Shown: positions 50,386 through 61,379 of the stretch, one piece after another | How positions within the stretch are numbered: the stretch's first letter is position 1 | Layout of the letters: every line of letters starts with the position of its first letter | DNA from: Thereva unica | Taxonomy: Eukaryota > Arthropoda > Insecta > Diptera > Therevidae | Direction: 5' to 3' | DNA length: 64,000 bases | Assembly (NCBI GenBank): GCA_949987705.1 | Contig: OX465281.1 | Coordinates: forward strand, 170,328,516-170,392,515 | Made by a program: the position numbers and the translations under genes | The notes under the pieces: generated by a model | Told to the model about the DNA's origin: nothing | Databases searched by the model: none | The model's input: the letters and a program-made list of their open reading frames with translations, nothing else

Positions 50386-51357
50386 CTAGGACGATTTATT
50401 CGTAGAAAGCTTTAGGCGGTTATTATGCACCGTAGTTTGTCTGTTCCCGAGTTTGACAGTGGTGTTTACCGGGCCGGGGATGGCTATTACCGAGAATGGT
50501 CCTTTCCAGATGGGGGCCAGTTTGCCTTTTCGGTTTTCACTTTTTATTAGGACTCGGTCACCGACGTGGAAGGTATGTGGCCTTATTCTTTGGTCGTACG
50601 CTAACTTAGATTTTTGTTTACTGGCTAAAAGGTTCTGCCGGGCTATGGAGTAGGTGCGTTGTAACTTGTATTTTAGTAAATGGTAATAGCTTTCGTGGTT
50701 ATACACTGGATCTGGATCCCTTTTTAGGTTGGAAGGAACGTCGGGTGAAAATCCGTATAGGCAGCCCATGGGCGTAAGTTTCGTGCCATCATGGACGCTG
50801 GTATTGTAAACAAATGGTCCGTAATACTACGCAAATATTCTACGATCGGTCGATGGGCTCTCTCCAGGGCTCCGTTCGACTGAGGGTGGTACGCCGATGT
50901 TTGTAACTTCTTAATTCTAAGCAGTTTGCATAGTCCTTTAAATAGGTCGCTAAGGAAATTAGTGCCTTGGTCTGTCACTATTTCTTTCGGGATACTGTAG
51001 CGTGTGATTATTTGATCGAAGACGATTCGGGCTACGGTGTCGGCCTCTGCATTCGGCATAGCGTAACAGTCGACTAACTTCGTTAAGTTATCCTGGAATG
51101 TTAAGATATACAGGTTACCCGTATACGTAGTTTCCAAAGGTCCCACAATATCCAAATAAACCTTATCAAACGGTCTCTCGGCTATGTCAGTAATTACCAT
51201 CGGCATCTTAATGGGTGGTGTCGCCTTCATCGTCTGACACTTTTTGCATTTCTTAATATACCTTCGAATGTCCGCTAGCATACCTCGCCACCAGTATTTC
51301 TTCCGGATCCTTCCGTACGTTTTAATAACGCCTTGATGACCGCCAAAGGGGGAGTCA
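50386..51357 (-). pseudogene. Errantivirus integrase, 5'-truncated and frameshifted
   Basis: Reading the minus strand from 51357, a zinc-binding part (GGHQGV, CKKCQ) is followed by the catalytic core with YLDIVGPLE, VTDQGTNFLS and HPQSNGALERAH (D, D and E). A frameshift and short deletion near 50760 remove the end of the core. The C-terminal domain then continues (VYNHESYYHLL, GDRVLIKSENRKGKLAPIW) to a stop at 50386. Env starts about 140 bases downstream. Confidence 0.88.
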
Positions 51358-51676
51358 TGATAGTTGAAGAAAATAATTAAATAAGAGGAAAGCCGTAATA
51401 GAACTCTTGAAAAGGTTTATGTTCATATTCTTATTTCATTGTATTCTTTTATATTAACATACACAACTATAGTATGATCTTACTTATTGTAATTTATATT
51501 GCCGCTTCTTTGTAATTGTGTGATCTCTTTTTTTCTGATGCAGCGATCACTTTTTCAGTACTTGTATAACCACCGAATAAGTTGTATCGAAGAAATAAAA
51601 TACATTACTTATTTAATTGCACCCGGGACTTTTTTATTTTACTGTCGAACCTACCAATAATACCTTTTTTTAACAT
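51358..51676 (+). repeat. BEL/Pao 5' LTR
   Basis: It starts TGATAGTTGAAG directly where errantivirus integrase homology ends and stops at AACA before the primer-binding site. AATAAAATAC near 51594 could be the polyadenylation signal. The left boundary could be off by a few bases because the 3' LTR is not in view. Confidence 0.65.
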
Positions 51677-51694
51677 TGGTGCCGAAACCCGGGA
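51677..51694 (+). other. BEL/Pao primer-binding site
   Basis: TGGTGCCGAAACCCGGGA lies 0-1 base after the LTR and has the TGG start expected for pairing with a tRNA 3' CCA. The matching tRNA was not identified. Confidence 0.7.
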
Positions 51695-51811
51695 TCGAGA
51701 GTGCTCATACCGAAAATATATCATTGGAAAAATTCTTTTTTTTAATCGAAGTCTAATTGTTAGTAGTCTCTGAAGGCTGAAAACGTGGTCGGTAGTTAAC
51801 GGAATTGCTTA

Positions 51812-52591
51812 GTGACTATGGATTTCACGTCTAGAGGAGTGTATAGAGGTCAAGTGACCAAACTAACTAAAGAGGCTACTAAATATTTGGAAGATGATAA
51901 ATCTCAAGCGAAAATGTGTAATTTAAATAATTTTGATACCGCTGAAGAAGAACTAATAGTGTATCTCGAACGGTTACGGGCTGCTCGTGAAAGTCTGAAC
52001 AAAGCTAACGAAGACGTGCGTCCCCTTATTAAACCTGAAGATAGCAAAGGGGAGTTCGAAAGTATTGCTGAATATGACGATAAGGCTATCTCAACTATCG
52101 CGCGCCTTAATCAACGATTATTAAAATTTAGAGAGTTGCAAAAACAGTCTGATAGTGAAAATGATTTAGAGCGATCTCGTAGTATTGATCGGCATTCTAA
52201 CATAAAACTTCCAAAGTTAAAGCTCAAAGAATTTTCTGGCGATATTAGAAATTGGCAGCCCTTTTGGGAACAATTCAAGTCCACCGTTCATGAAAATTCT
52301 AGTCTCAGTGGAGCGGATAAATTCAATTATTTGCAAACAGTTCTTACGGGAAAGGCCGCTGCATCAATCTCTGGATTTACTCCTACACAAGCGTGCTATG
52401 ATGCCGCTATTTCTCTACTTCAAGAAGAGTATGGTCAGGCGGAGAAAATAATAGATAAGAATATGCAACAACTGTTATCAATACAACCAGTCGCATCAAG
52501 GCATGATGTTATCGGTTTACGCAAATTTTATAATACGGTTCTCTGCAGTACAAGATCGCTAACAGCTCTCGGGTTGTTAAAATCATGTTAA
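51812..52591 (+). pseudogene. BEL/Pao Gag domain (DUF1759-like), frameshifted at end
   Basis: 259 residues from ATG 51818 or 51812. An N-terminal coiled-coil-like helix region is followed by the DUF1759 signature: KLPKLKLKEFSGDIRNWQPF, FWEQFKSTVHENSSLS and KFNYLQTVLTGKAA. The frame stops at 52591 because TGTTAAAATC is duplicated head to tail over 11 bases (52575-52596). The polyprotein frame continues at once in the next frame (52585). Gag forms the core particle; here it is separated from Pol by the duplication. Confidence 0.88.
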
Positions 52592-54738
52592 AATCGGTTT
52601 TGTTGAAATGTATGCCTAGTGACCTCAAGATAGAATATTATCGTAACGCTGCTAGTGACGATAAAGAAATTGTTGAAGCTCAGTTAAAGAGTGATGATGA
52701 AGGTACAAGTACTGTGGCTATTGAAGGTGATGCCGAGGTTAATCGTTTATTCAAGTTTCTTAAGACAGAAGTTGAAGCTTTGGAAAAATCTGGTTCAAGA
52801 TGTATGACTTCTACTTCTACTAAACAAAATTCGTACAAAACAGTTGCCGGACTATTTACTACCGCAGCGAGTTTAAACTTTTGTTTTTTCTGCAAAGCAA
52901 ATAAGCATTCTACCGTCGAATGTGATAGTGACATTCTAATTTGTAAAAAGAAGGATTTACTCAAGCGAGATGGAAGGTGTTTCCGATGTACCAAGAGAGG
53001 GCACACTACTAAAACTTGCGCAGTTCGTGTTACATGTAAGAAGTGCAAGGGAAAGCATGCGTCTACTATGTGTGAGCCAAATTACCTTAAAAGAATAAAT
53101 AACAGTGAAAAAAAAATTAATACTATTGATTCATGTACGAACTCATCACAACCAACTTTAAATTTGTATGCAGCGGATGAATTTAATAAGCCCATTTCTG
53201 ATGTTTATTTACAAACAGCCTGTGTTCATGCTTCGGACATTGATAAGAATTTTAGCTTGCTTGTTCGCGTAATTTTTGATGGCGGTAGTCAAATGTCATT
53301 CGTTCGTAAAGACATTTCGCGGAAACTAAATTTATCGATAATAGGGTCCCATAAAGTTAGTGTGATACCATTTGGCTGCAACGAACAAACAGCTGCACAA
53401 GTATGTAATCGTGTGCAGATGCTGGTTAAGAGCCAATACAACGATAAATTCTTCACGCTAGAAGCTGTGGAGGTACCGAACATCTGTTTAGATTGCTTAT
53501 CAGTTCCTGACGAAAATCATTGTTTATTTTCTGAGTTGCAACTAGCTGACGCTCGTCCAACCAATTTGCAGCCTGAATCCGGAATAAGCATCTTAATAGG
53601 CGCCGATCAATACTGGAATTTCATAGATGGTGAGATTAAACGAGTTCATGATAATTTGACAGCTATACAAACAGTGTTCGGTTGGACATTGCATGGGAGA
53701 GTACCAGAAGGTCTAAGTTGTACAAGTTTCAATACAATTCCATCTGTTTCTTTATACACAACATTTATTAATGAATTTGATTTTAGAAAACTTTGGCATC
53801 TTGAGACATTAGGAATAAATAACGATACCGTTGACGAAAGTTTCACCGACATTTATTCCAGAGATTATATAACGAAATCCGATGAACGATACTTGGTTTC
53901 ATTACCGTGGAAAAATCTACAAGGTAAATTAGATAGTAATAAATCGGGAGCTCTTTACCGTCTTTATTCGCTGATAAGAAAATTATCTCGAGAAGCTGGA
54001 AGGCTACTCGAATATGACAATGCCATGCGTGATTTCATATCGTCAGGGTTTGCTGAGGAAGTTGTATGTGATTTGACTCCTGACCGCATTTATTATCTGC
54101 CTCATCGCCCTGTATACCGTAACGATAAAAGGACAACTAAACTTCGTATAGTTTTTGACGCCTCGGCACATGCTCCAAACGAGCACTCATTGAACGACCA
54201 CCTTCATACAGGATCAAATTTTTTGGTGGATATTTTAAAAATCTTACTGAATTTCCGCATGGGCCATATTGGACTAATCGCTGATATTGAGAAGGCTTTC
54301 CTTCAAATAATGCTCAACGAAGAGGATCGCGATTCTCATCATTTTCTGTGGTACTCCACAAAGGTTTCATCTAGCGGTAGCTTTCCACCTATACAGGAAT
54401 ATAGAATGACACGTGTGACCTTCGGAGTGACCTGCAGTCCGTTTTTATTAGGAGCTACTATTCAAAAACATCTAGAAAAGGCCTGTGACAAATATCCCGA
54501 AACGTGTAACGTAATGCGTAACTGTTTCTATATGGATGACTTAGTTATGAGTACTAATAATGAGAATTCTGCAATGAAATTGTTCACTGAAGGAACTATA
54601 ATTATGCGCGGAGCTTCTATGAATCTTCGCCAATGGAATTCGAATAGCAACATTATTCGTGCAAGCCTTGGGATTGAGGCAGAGCCTCCTGTTATGCAGA
54701 AGGTGCTGGGGGTTCCTTGGTTTGTGACAACAGATTAG
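52585..54738 (+). pseudogene. BEL/Pao zinc knuckles, protease and reverse transcriptase
   Basis: After the 11-bp duplication the frame carries Cys-rich knuckles (CFFCKANKHSTVEC, CFRCTKRGHTTKTC, CKKCKGKHASTMC, about 100-160). An A17-type protease follows with VIFDGGSQMSFV, so the active triplet is DGG where DSG/DTG is usual. The RT has LRIVFDASAHAPNEHSLND, LIADIEKAFLQI (motif A) and CFYMDDLVMS (YMDD). A TAG at 54736-54738, probably from CAG, ends the frame, and homology continues without a shift. RT catalytic residues are intact. Confidence 0.9.
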
Positions 54739-55671
54739 CTTGCCGTAAACATAGACCCTGTTTTAAGTTTTATAAAATCGGCTGTCAACAATACGAAACG
54801 AAGTGTTCTACAAATTATATCCAGGGTATATGACCCTTTGGGACTACTCTTGCCATGCATAGTTAGACTGAAAATTTTATTTCAAGATGCTTGGCGCCTT
54901 AAACTTGATTGGGACTCTGAGCTGCCGAGCGATCTACTTCTTGCTTGGAACCAAAGCCGTACCGACTTAATAGAATTGAAGGATTTAACCATTCCCAGAC
55001 CTGTACTAGGAGAAGCCGACTCAGTGATTAACGAAATTCATATATTTGCCGACACCAGTGTTAAAGCTTATGGATGTGTTGCGTATTTTCGAGCTACTGA
55101 CATCCATGATTTGATTACGGTGAAATTTCTGATTGCCAAAACCCGTTTAGCGCCGTTGAAGGAAGATGGATCGAAAGAATTAACCTTGCCGCGACTGGAA
55201 TTAACTGCTGCTTTAATTGCTGCTAGACTATGTGCATATCTCCATAAAAATCTCAATGTCACTTTTAAATCCTTTTTATGGACCGATTCCAAAATAACTT
55301 TACACTGGATTTATGGAAATTCAAAGAAGTGGAAACCGTACATCGCTAATCGTGTTGAGGAGATTCGAAAGCTTACAAGTTTAACCGATTGGAGATATTG
55401 TCCTGGAGCGGAAAATCCTGCTGATTTATTGACTAGAGGAATAAGAGCGGACAAGCTGCGCAATTCTATTATGTGGTTCAATGGTCCTCATTGGTTGAAA
55501 TTTTCCATGGATAGCTGGCCAAAAAACGAATTTAATACTGAAACTAAGTATGTAGCTTCATTGAAAATTGAGGTAACAAAGCCGTTGCTTTCTCTTAGTC
55601 AACCCATATTGGATATCAAGAAATATAGTTCTTGGCGGCGACTTCTGCGAGTGACTTCGTATTGTTTACGT
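54739..55671 (+). pseudogene. BEL/Pao RT thumb, RNase H and start of integrase
   Basis: In the same frame as 52585-54738, past the nonsense codon: SRVYDPLGLLLPC (BEL-specific), RNase H with EIHIFADTSVKAYGCV, LPRLELTAALIAARL and FLWTDSKITLHWI, NPADLLTRG, and the linker to the integrase (SWRRLLRVTSYCLR). It is truncated at 55671 by the Gypsy D LTR. The rest should continue to the right of Gypsy D, outside the window. Confidence 0.9.
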
Positions 55672-57479
55672 TGTAACCGCATAATGGCGCGATCTAAATA
55701 GTGGGCGCCACTTATGCGAGGTGTTACCCCCTTAGCCACAAGCCCGGAAGAGCATGGCCAAGGAGCCAACACCATACATAAGAAATAAAAAGAAAATCCG
55801 GAACTCCTACGCCGGCCACACGGAGTTGTCTAGCTCGCCGGAGGGGTCGTGGGGTGTGTGGCCGGGGCTTACCGCGGTTGGTTCACCACTTACCTGTGCC
55901 TGTGCAACTTTGAATCCCGCCTCCATCATTCTCCGGTCATCGCCTGTGCCTCGTCATGGCAGTTCGTTCCCCTGACAGCTATTAGTATAGAATACTATCA
56001 GCTTCAGGAGAATGCACTATTTAAGAACCCTGAAAAAGAAAAGAAATCCGCCCCAACCATTCCACAAAGAAAAAATCTAATACACAGACATTTTCGTTAC
56101 AATCATTTAATATGCCTGTTTATTGCAGGAAAACAGTTAACACAACCAAACAATACAATGGATAACTGACACGTCACTATTTCAAGACAACAATCACGGA
56201 TCCTTGTCAGATCTCGAATTCCAACGCTCAAATTAAAAAGAATTAATATACAATTAAATTATCATGAGTATATCTGTAAGAAGAACTGAAGAAAAGGAAA
56301 AACACGTCGTATTGGCGCCAGTACTCGTCGTTTTTTTACAATCGTTATCACCAACAACAGGTTCTCTTACATGGAGAACAGAAAACAACAAAGAATAAAC
56401 TAGTTCCGACAAGGAGAAAAACAAATTCACAAATAATTATAGATAAGATTATAACGTTAATACTACTACTATTAAAATTATTATTTTAGTAATAAATTTA
56501 AATTTAATAACTGAAAAATGTGTTATTTTATTGTGTGTAGTTTTTGTGTGTTTTTTTTTTCTCTTGTAGCAGAACTGCGACTTAATTTTCTCGCCTTTGT
56601 CTACAAATGCACAGCAGTACGTCAAAACGATTTCTTCCACAGCCCTGCTGCAGGCTTTTTGCAAAATTATATTTAGGTAACTTCAACGACCGTGACAGCT
56701 TTTGGGACAATTTCCTTCGAATAGACTGCCCTTCTTTGCCACAAAGTTAAAAAGTTAAGCAACCACCACTTCCAGAGGCCGCAATCCTCCTACTCGTACA
56801 CACACGCCTAGTGCCTATGTGTTGACCAGATGTGCCACGGCACTTTGTATGCACACTTCACTGGAGATCATTGGTTTTTCTCCACCACGAACCGCCTAAA
56901 AGGGTATGAGAATTTTGGGTTGTAAAATACCTGACCTTTCTTATCGCCACTGAGGTTGCCGTTCGTGTTCCTGCGAATAGTGGCTCCTTCCCAACAAAAA
57001 AAGCGTTATATATGCCTGGTCTTCTTCCCTTCTTGTATTTTGCTTCTTCAAACAAAATCTGTTCCTATTTTTTTATGTAATAACAGCACCACGTATTACA
57101 TCTGCATCAAATCCCCGTGAGTATTTATTAAATGGACTGCAGAAAAACTTCCGGCGATCCCCAATCTATCTCACAAAAAAACTTTTCTTTTTCTCCAGAA
57201 ACAGGAACTCTTACTCGAACTGTCCTTTCACTTCCAAATTTATTTTTCGTCTCCCAGCCAGTCGTATGTGTTCAAACTGATTTTTTATTTCTTAGTTAAA
57301 TTTCAATTTTTTCGAAAACTTTTTCCGGACCAAAAATTCCTACGTCAAAATTCGAACCCCCATTTTCTGTTTTTTTCCTTTTCTCCCCGCCTACCTTTTT
57401 GTTCCCAACCAACTACTCGATTTTCTTCCCCACAGTCATTTTTAGTCAGGTAGATAATTAGGCAAAACTGACCGTTACA
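55672..57479 (-). repeat. Gypsy D 3' LTR (about 1.8 kb)
   Basis: The plus-strand ends are TGTAACCG and CCGTTACA, giving inverted TGTAAC...GTTACA termini; in element orientation it begins TGTAACGG at 57479. The first 375 bases recur exactly at 63626-64000. The inner boundary is inferred from the termini only, because the other LTR leaves the window. Small ORFs within it are not supported as genes. Confidence 0.75.
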
Positions 57480-57983
57480 TACCCTCGGGTCCACGAGGCC
57501 GACTCGCGAGGCAGTGAGGAGCCGAAAAAAACGGACAGTTTTTTCTCTGTAGTGAGCTTCGGGTAAGATCAACGTGGGTCTCGACTCATCCCCTGAGATT
57601 AAGAGGCTCATGCTCTCCAGACTGAGATGCCGGGCTGTTCGGGTTCTCACCAGAGTCGTCTCCATACGGAGTGAAAAAGGATAAGTTGGACGTACGGTCA
57701 CAACCGTATTTTCGGGATGATCAGCCTGAAAAACCTCCCGGAGGAATATCTGAAGGTACAAATATCAGGCGGAAGACAATACCACATTGTCCCCCTACTG
57801 ATATCTATACGTCTCCAAACATTCTCACACAAACCCAGGGTGCTTTCGCTTCATCGGCACAACCTCCAGCAATGCCATATTGCCTTCGACTCATCCCGGT
57901 GAAACGACAGACACCCAGTTCGCCGAGAGACCTTCCCCAGACTGACCGAAAATAAAAAAAATGAAGATGGAACCTTGAGGAAA
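57480..57983 (-). other. Gypsy D 3' untranslated region
   Basis: 504 bases lie between the pol stop and the 3' LTR. A short purine-rich CGAGGGTA (minus strand) directly before the LTR is the best candidate for the polypurine tract. An open frame of about 138 codons across 57345-57761 shows no domain and crosses the LTR boundary, so it is not called a gene. Confidence 0.5.
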
Positions 57984-60900
57984 TCAACGACGTATGTCTT
58001 TGGCGTGATATACCCCTATGCTCTTACCTCCCAAATCCTCCAGCTCGTACAAGCTGGTTCCAATTTTTTTACGTATCCGAGCTTTCAGAAACCGGGGTGC
58101 CAATTTGGCACTAAAACGACCCGCTCGGTTACTCACCCAGAAAGTTCTCCGGTAGACCTCATCTCCGGGACGAAAACTGCCCACACGACACCGCAAGTTG
58201 TATTGGGTTTTATGTCGGATGTGTGCGGCGGCTAAATTAACAGCAATCCGCTCACGAAGCATCTGCATTTTGTCCGTCAATGGTAGAAAAGCTATGTCAC
58301 CCTCCTGTAAAACGTTCAGTTTCTTCAGGACTGGATATGCTGATCCGTGCAGGATCATATGGCTACCAAACAGGGCCTGATACGGGGACATGCCGATCGC
58401 CTCGTGGTGGGTACTACGAAGAGCACATTCTATGGACGACAGATGTCTATCCCACTCACGATGATCCTCCTTTAAATACGCCCTAATGGCGGCGAGGATG
58501 GATCTATTCACCCGCTCGGAAGCGTTAGGGTGCGGCGAATATACAGCTGTGCGCACATGGTGCACGCCATAGTCGGTCAACAATTTAGCAAACTCTTTGG
58601 AGGTGAATTGCCGACCATTGTCGGAGAAGACCGTTTCAGGGACTCCAAAGGTATGGAAGATAGTTTGCTCGAGAAACTTGACGGCCACCGCCGTGGTCTC
58701 AGCGGACACGGGGTGCAGGAAGACAAACTTGGTGAAAGCATCCAAAACAACAAATACTGCCGTGTGTCCTTTCTTCGACCTGGGATAAGGACCTAAGAAA
58801 TCGACGTATAAAAATTGGAACGGCCTCGACGCATCCATGGGGTTTCCCATAGGTGGACGAAGTACTGAACTGGGGGCTTTGGTGGTTTTGCAGACATCAC
58901 ACTTGGCGATGAACTCCCGAACTTGTTTTGCCATACCTGGCCAAAAGTACTTGCATCGCAATCGGGCTAGGGTTTTCCCTACTCCACCATGCGAGGCTTG
59001 GGGAGGCGAATGATACGAATCGACGAGCGACGCGGTCAATTCCATCGGAATCCACAACTTCCATGTCAGGTCGTCAACAATCGGGTTTCCAGTACGTGGT
59101 GATGTACGCTTGAAAACGTACCCATCTTCAACTCGCAGGTCTGGTAGCTGCGGTGAGGCTTGCCTGAGGCTATCACCCAGACGAAGATATTCAGGGGACT
59201 TGAAAGACGGGGCATTTAAGTCCACGTCGAAACACAAGGACAATTCGTCAACGCAATCGATGCGTGACAAGGCATCGGGAACCACATTGTGGGTGCCTTT
59301 ACGGTGTTCGATTGTAAAGTCGAACCCCTGAAGCTTAAGACTCCACCGGGCTAAACGACCGTTAAGCTCCTTCTGGCCCATGAGCCATTTCAGACTTGCA
59401 TGGTCAGTAATGACCGTGAAAGTCTGTCCCTCAACATACGCTCTAAACTTCTTTATACTCAGCACGGCTGCGTAGCATTCGAGCTCAGTAATGGTGTAGT
59501 TCCGTTGTGCTCCGTTCAATTTCTTGGACATATAAGCAATCGGATGTTCTCCTCCATCCATGTCCTTTTGAAAAAGCACACTACCTACACCAGTCCTGCT
59601 GGCATCGCACTGAATATAAAAAGGCTTAGAAAAATCTGGAGTGACTAAAAGAGGAGCTTCCGTCATCAGCTTTTTCAAGGTCTCGAACGCCTGCTGGGCC
59701 TCATCAGTCCAACTAAAAGATTTAGACTTCAAACAATCCGTGATTGGAGAAGCCACGCTAGCATAATTGGGTATGAAACGCTGATACCATCCGGTCATAC
59801 CCAAGAATCTCCGAGTCTGCTTATGAGACTTCGGAGTTGGGAAGTCCATGATGGCCGTCACCTTGTTAGGATCGGTTTTCAGAGTCCCATCACCAATTAT
59901 GAAGCCGAGATACTTGACTTCAGTCACGCAAAATTTGCTTTTAGATAAATTGATTGTTAACCCCGCACGACGGAGACAGCTGGCCACTTCGTCCAAAAGC
60001 TTTAGGTGGGAGTCAAAGTCAGGTGAAACTATGAGCAGGTCGTCCAGATAGACAAAAACGTTTTCACGTAAATGGCCCGGGATGGCTTTATCCATCAAGC
60101 GACACATGCGCTGTGGGGCGTTACATAAGCCGAAAGGCATGACTGTGAACTGGTACAGTGGACGACCAGGGACAGTGAAAGCTGTCCGCTCTCGCGACTT
60201 CTTCTCTAAAGGGATTTGCCAGAAGGCGTCCTTCAGGTCCAAGCTCGTGATGAACTTGGTGTCTTGAAGACGACCAAGTAGACCATCAATGTGTGGAAGA
60301 GGATAGGCGTCTTTGACAGTGACACTATTGACCTTGCGAGAGTCAAGGCACAGGCGGACTTTACCTGGTTTCCGAACCAACACCACTGGAGAATTCCAGG
60401 GACTATTTGATGGCTCAATCACCCCCAGCGACAGCATCCTGTCTAACTCACCATACATCAGCTGTTGTACAGCGGGTGAGACCGGATAATGCCTCTGTTT
60501 AATGGGAACTGAGTCACCAGTGTCAATGATGTGTTCCTCCAAGTTAGTCTTTCCCAGTCCGAAGACATCAAAAGAGGGAAATCTGGCCTTGACGCGTTCC
60601 AACCGTTCGCATTGCGTGGACGTTAAGTCGTGCATTTTTGCAGACACGGATGGAGCGTTTATCTCGCCGACTATTTGGGGAGCTAGGCCGAAAAGATTCC
60701 AAAAATCCATCCCTAGGTACAGTCTCTGGCTGAGACTGGGCACCACATAGATGGTTATATCACGGGTCCTTCCTCCAAAGGATATCGGAACTCGAATATA
60801 ACCGCAAAGTCTCTGCGGAGCCCCGTCAGCAGTATGCACTACCGAGTGCAAAGTGCAGACTGTCACTTCGGGATGATTAGCTAGAAACGCTTCGGCATCT

Positions 60901-61379
60901 CTTCCCAAACAGCTAACAGTGGCACCACTGTCCAACAAACCAACCACTTCCTCATTAGCTAACATGACCTTCGTAAACAGCCGAGGATCTGACGAATCAG
61001 AGATGAAGGCAGAAACAATTTTCTGCAAACATTGTCGCTTCTCCTTTGCTCGTACCCTAATTTGGGGAGGGGTGCGCTTGGAAGTTAGGGAGTCCACGAA
61101 AGGTGGCTCCGAAAATATGCGCGAACGAGCGGAGATATATCTCTTCCAACGGGAAAGGAATGAAAGTTTAACCTCCTCAGAGGGAAAAACAGGAAGAGCA
61201 TCAGTGGACGTAAAGTCGCTGATGGTAGTCATATCTGGTGTATATGAAGAATGTGTAGGGAAAACGGGCGAGCTTAGCTCGGGCGCGGACTCCCGTACTG
61301 TCTCACACCCCGGCTCCGGTTTCCCTGGCAGGTGGGGCACACTGGCGTGACGACTCCTGGCTTGCCACACTTGTAGCAA
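57984..61379 (-). CDS. pol: Gypsy D Pol: protease, RT, RNase H, integrase (about 1,131 aa)
   Basis: Expressed by -1 frameshifting from gag; the pol frame opens at 61394 and the first residue counted here is at 61379. Protease: VGLLDSGATVSCLG (Asp150). RT: SLDLKDAFWQIPL (Asp381), FTVMPFGLCNAP, FVYLDDLLIV (YLDD at 444-447). RNase H: IQCDASRTGVGSVL to VVPDALSR (about 588-706). Integrase: His790, His797, Cys827, Cys830 zinc site; core Asp860 (LYVDFLGPYP), Asp920 (FSDNGRQFTS) and Glu955 (NASERVNRS), with the 35-residue D-E spacing expected. All catalytic residues are present and there are no stops, so the polyprotein should be active. It copies the RNA and inserts the DNA copy. Confidence 0.95.
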   Translation of the reverse strand: MLQVWQARSRHASVPHLPGKPEPGCETVRESAPELSSPVFPTHSSYTPDMTTISDFTSTDALPVFPSEEVKLSFLSRWKRYISARSRIFSEPPFVDSLTSKRTPPQIRVRAKEKRQCLQKIVSAFISDSSDPRLFTKVMLANEEVVGLLDSGATVSCLGRDAEAFLANHPEVTVCTLHSVVHTADGAPQRLCGYIRVPISFGGRTRDITIYVVPSLSQRLYLGMDFWNLFGLAPQIVGEINAPSVSAKMHDLTSTQCERLERVKARFPSFDVFGLGKTNLEEHIIDTGDSVPIKQRHYPVSPAVQQLMYGELDRMLSLGVIEPSNSPWNSPVVLVRKPGKVRLCLDSRKVNSVTVKDAYPLPHIDGLLGRLQDTKFITSLDLKDAFWQIPLEKKSRERTAFTVPGRPLYQFTVMPFGLCNAPQRMCRLMDKAIPGHLRENVFVYLDDLLIVSPDFDSHLKLLDEVASCLRRAGLTINLSKSKFCVTEVKYLGFIIGDGTLKTDPNKVTAIMDFPTPKSHKQTRRFLGMTGWYQRFIPNYASVASPITDCLKSKSFSWTDEAQQAFETLKKLMTEAPLLVTPDFSKPFYIQCDASRTGVGSVLFQKDMDGGEHPIAYMSKKLNGAQRNYTITELECYAAVLSIKKFRAYVEGQTFTVITDHASLKWLMGQKELNGRLARWSLKLQGFDFTIEHRKGTHNVVPDALSRIDCVDELSLCFDVDLNAPSFKSPEYLRLGDSLRQASPQLPDLRVEDGYVFKRTSPRTGNPIVDDLTWKLWIPMELTASLVDSYHSPPQASHGGVGKTLARLRCKYFWPGMAKQVREFIAKCDVCKTTKAPSSVLRPPMGNPMDASRPFQFLYVDFLGPYPRSKKGHTAVFVVLDAFTKFVFLHPVSAETTAVAVKFLEQTIFHTFGVPETVFSDNGRQFTSKEFAKLLTDYGVHHVRTAVYSPHPNASERVNRSILAAIRAYLKEDHREWDRHLSSIECALRSTHHEAIGMSPYQALFGSHMILHGSAYPVLKKLNVLQEGDIAFLPLTDKMQMLRERIAVNLAAAHIRHKTQYNLRCRVGSFRPGDEVYRRTFWVSNRAGRFSAKLAPRFLKARIRKKIGTSLYELEDLGGKSIGVYHAKDIRR

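Larger units (their letters stand above)
48387..51357 (-). mobile_element. Errantivirus-like (Gypsy with env) remnant
   Basis: On the minus strand the end of the integrase (51357-50386) is followed by an env gene (50248-48387). The pol part is cut at about 51357 by the LTR of a BEL/Pao element; the missing 5' part may lie beyond the window. The pol-env order is that of insect errantiviruses. Frameshifts in both pol and env make it inactive. Confidence 0.85.
51358..55671 (+). mobile_element. BEL/Pao retrotransposon, interrupted by Gypsy D
   Basis: A 5' LTR of about 319 bp (51358-51676) is followed by a primer-binding site TGGTGCCGAAACCCGGGA (51677-51694), then gag and pol on the plus strand. 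Pol stops at 55671, where the Gypsy D LTR begins, so the rest of the integrase and the 3' LTR should lie beyond the window. It inserted into the errantivirus integrase. Two lesions (an 11-bp duplication and a nonsense codon) disable it. Confidence 0.88.

Noticed and set aside
55754..55975. 73-codon ORF repeated at 63708-63929
   Set aside because: It is duplicated only because it lies in the Gypsy D LTR. There is no independent evidence of coding.
57345..57761. 138-codon minus-strand ORF after Gypsy D pol as an env or accessory gene
   Set aside because: It has no signal peptide, membrane segment or known motif and crosses the inferred LTR boundary at 57479.
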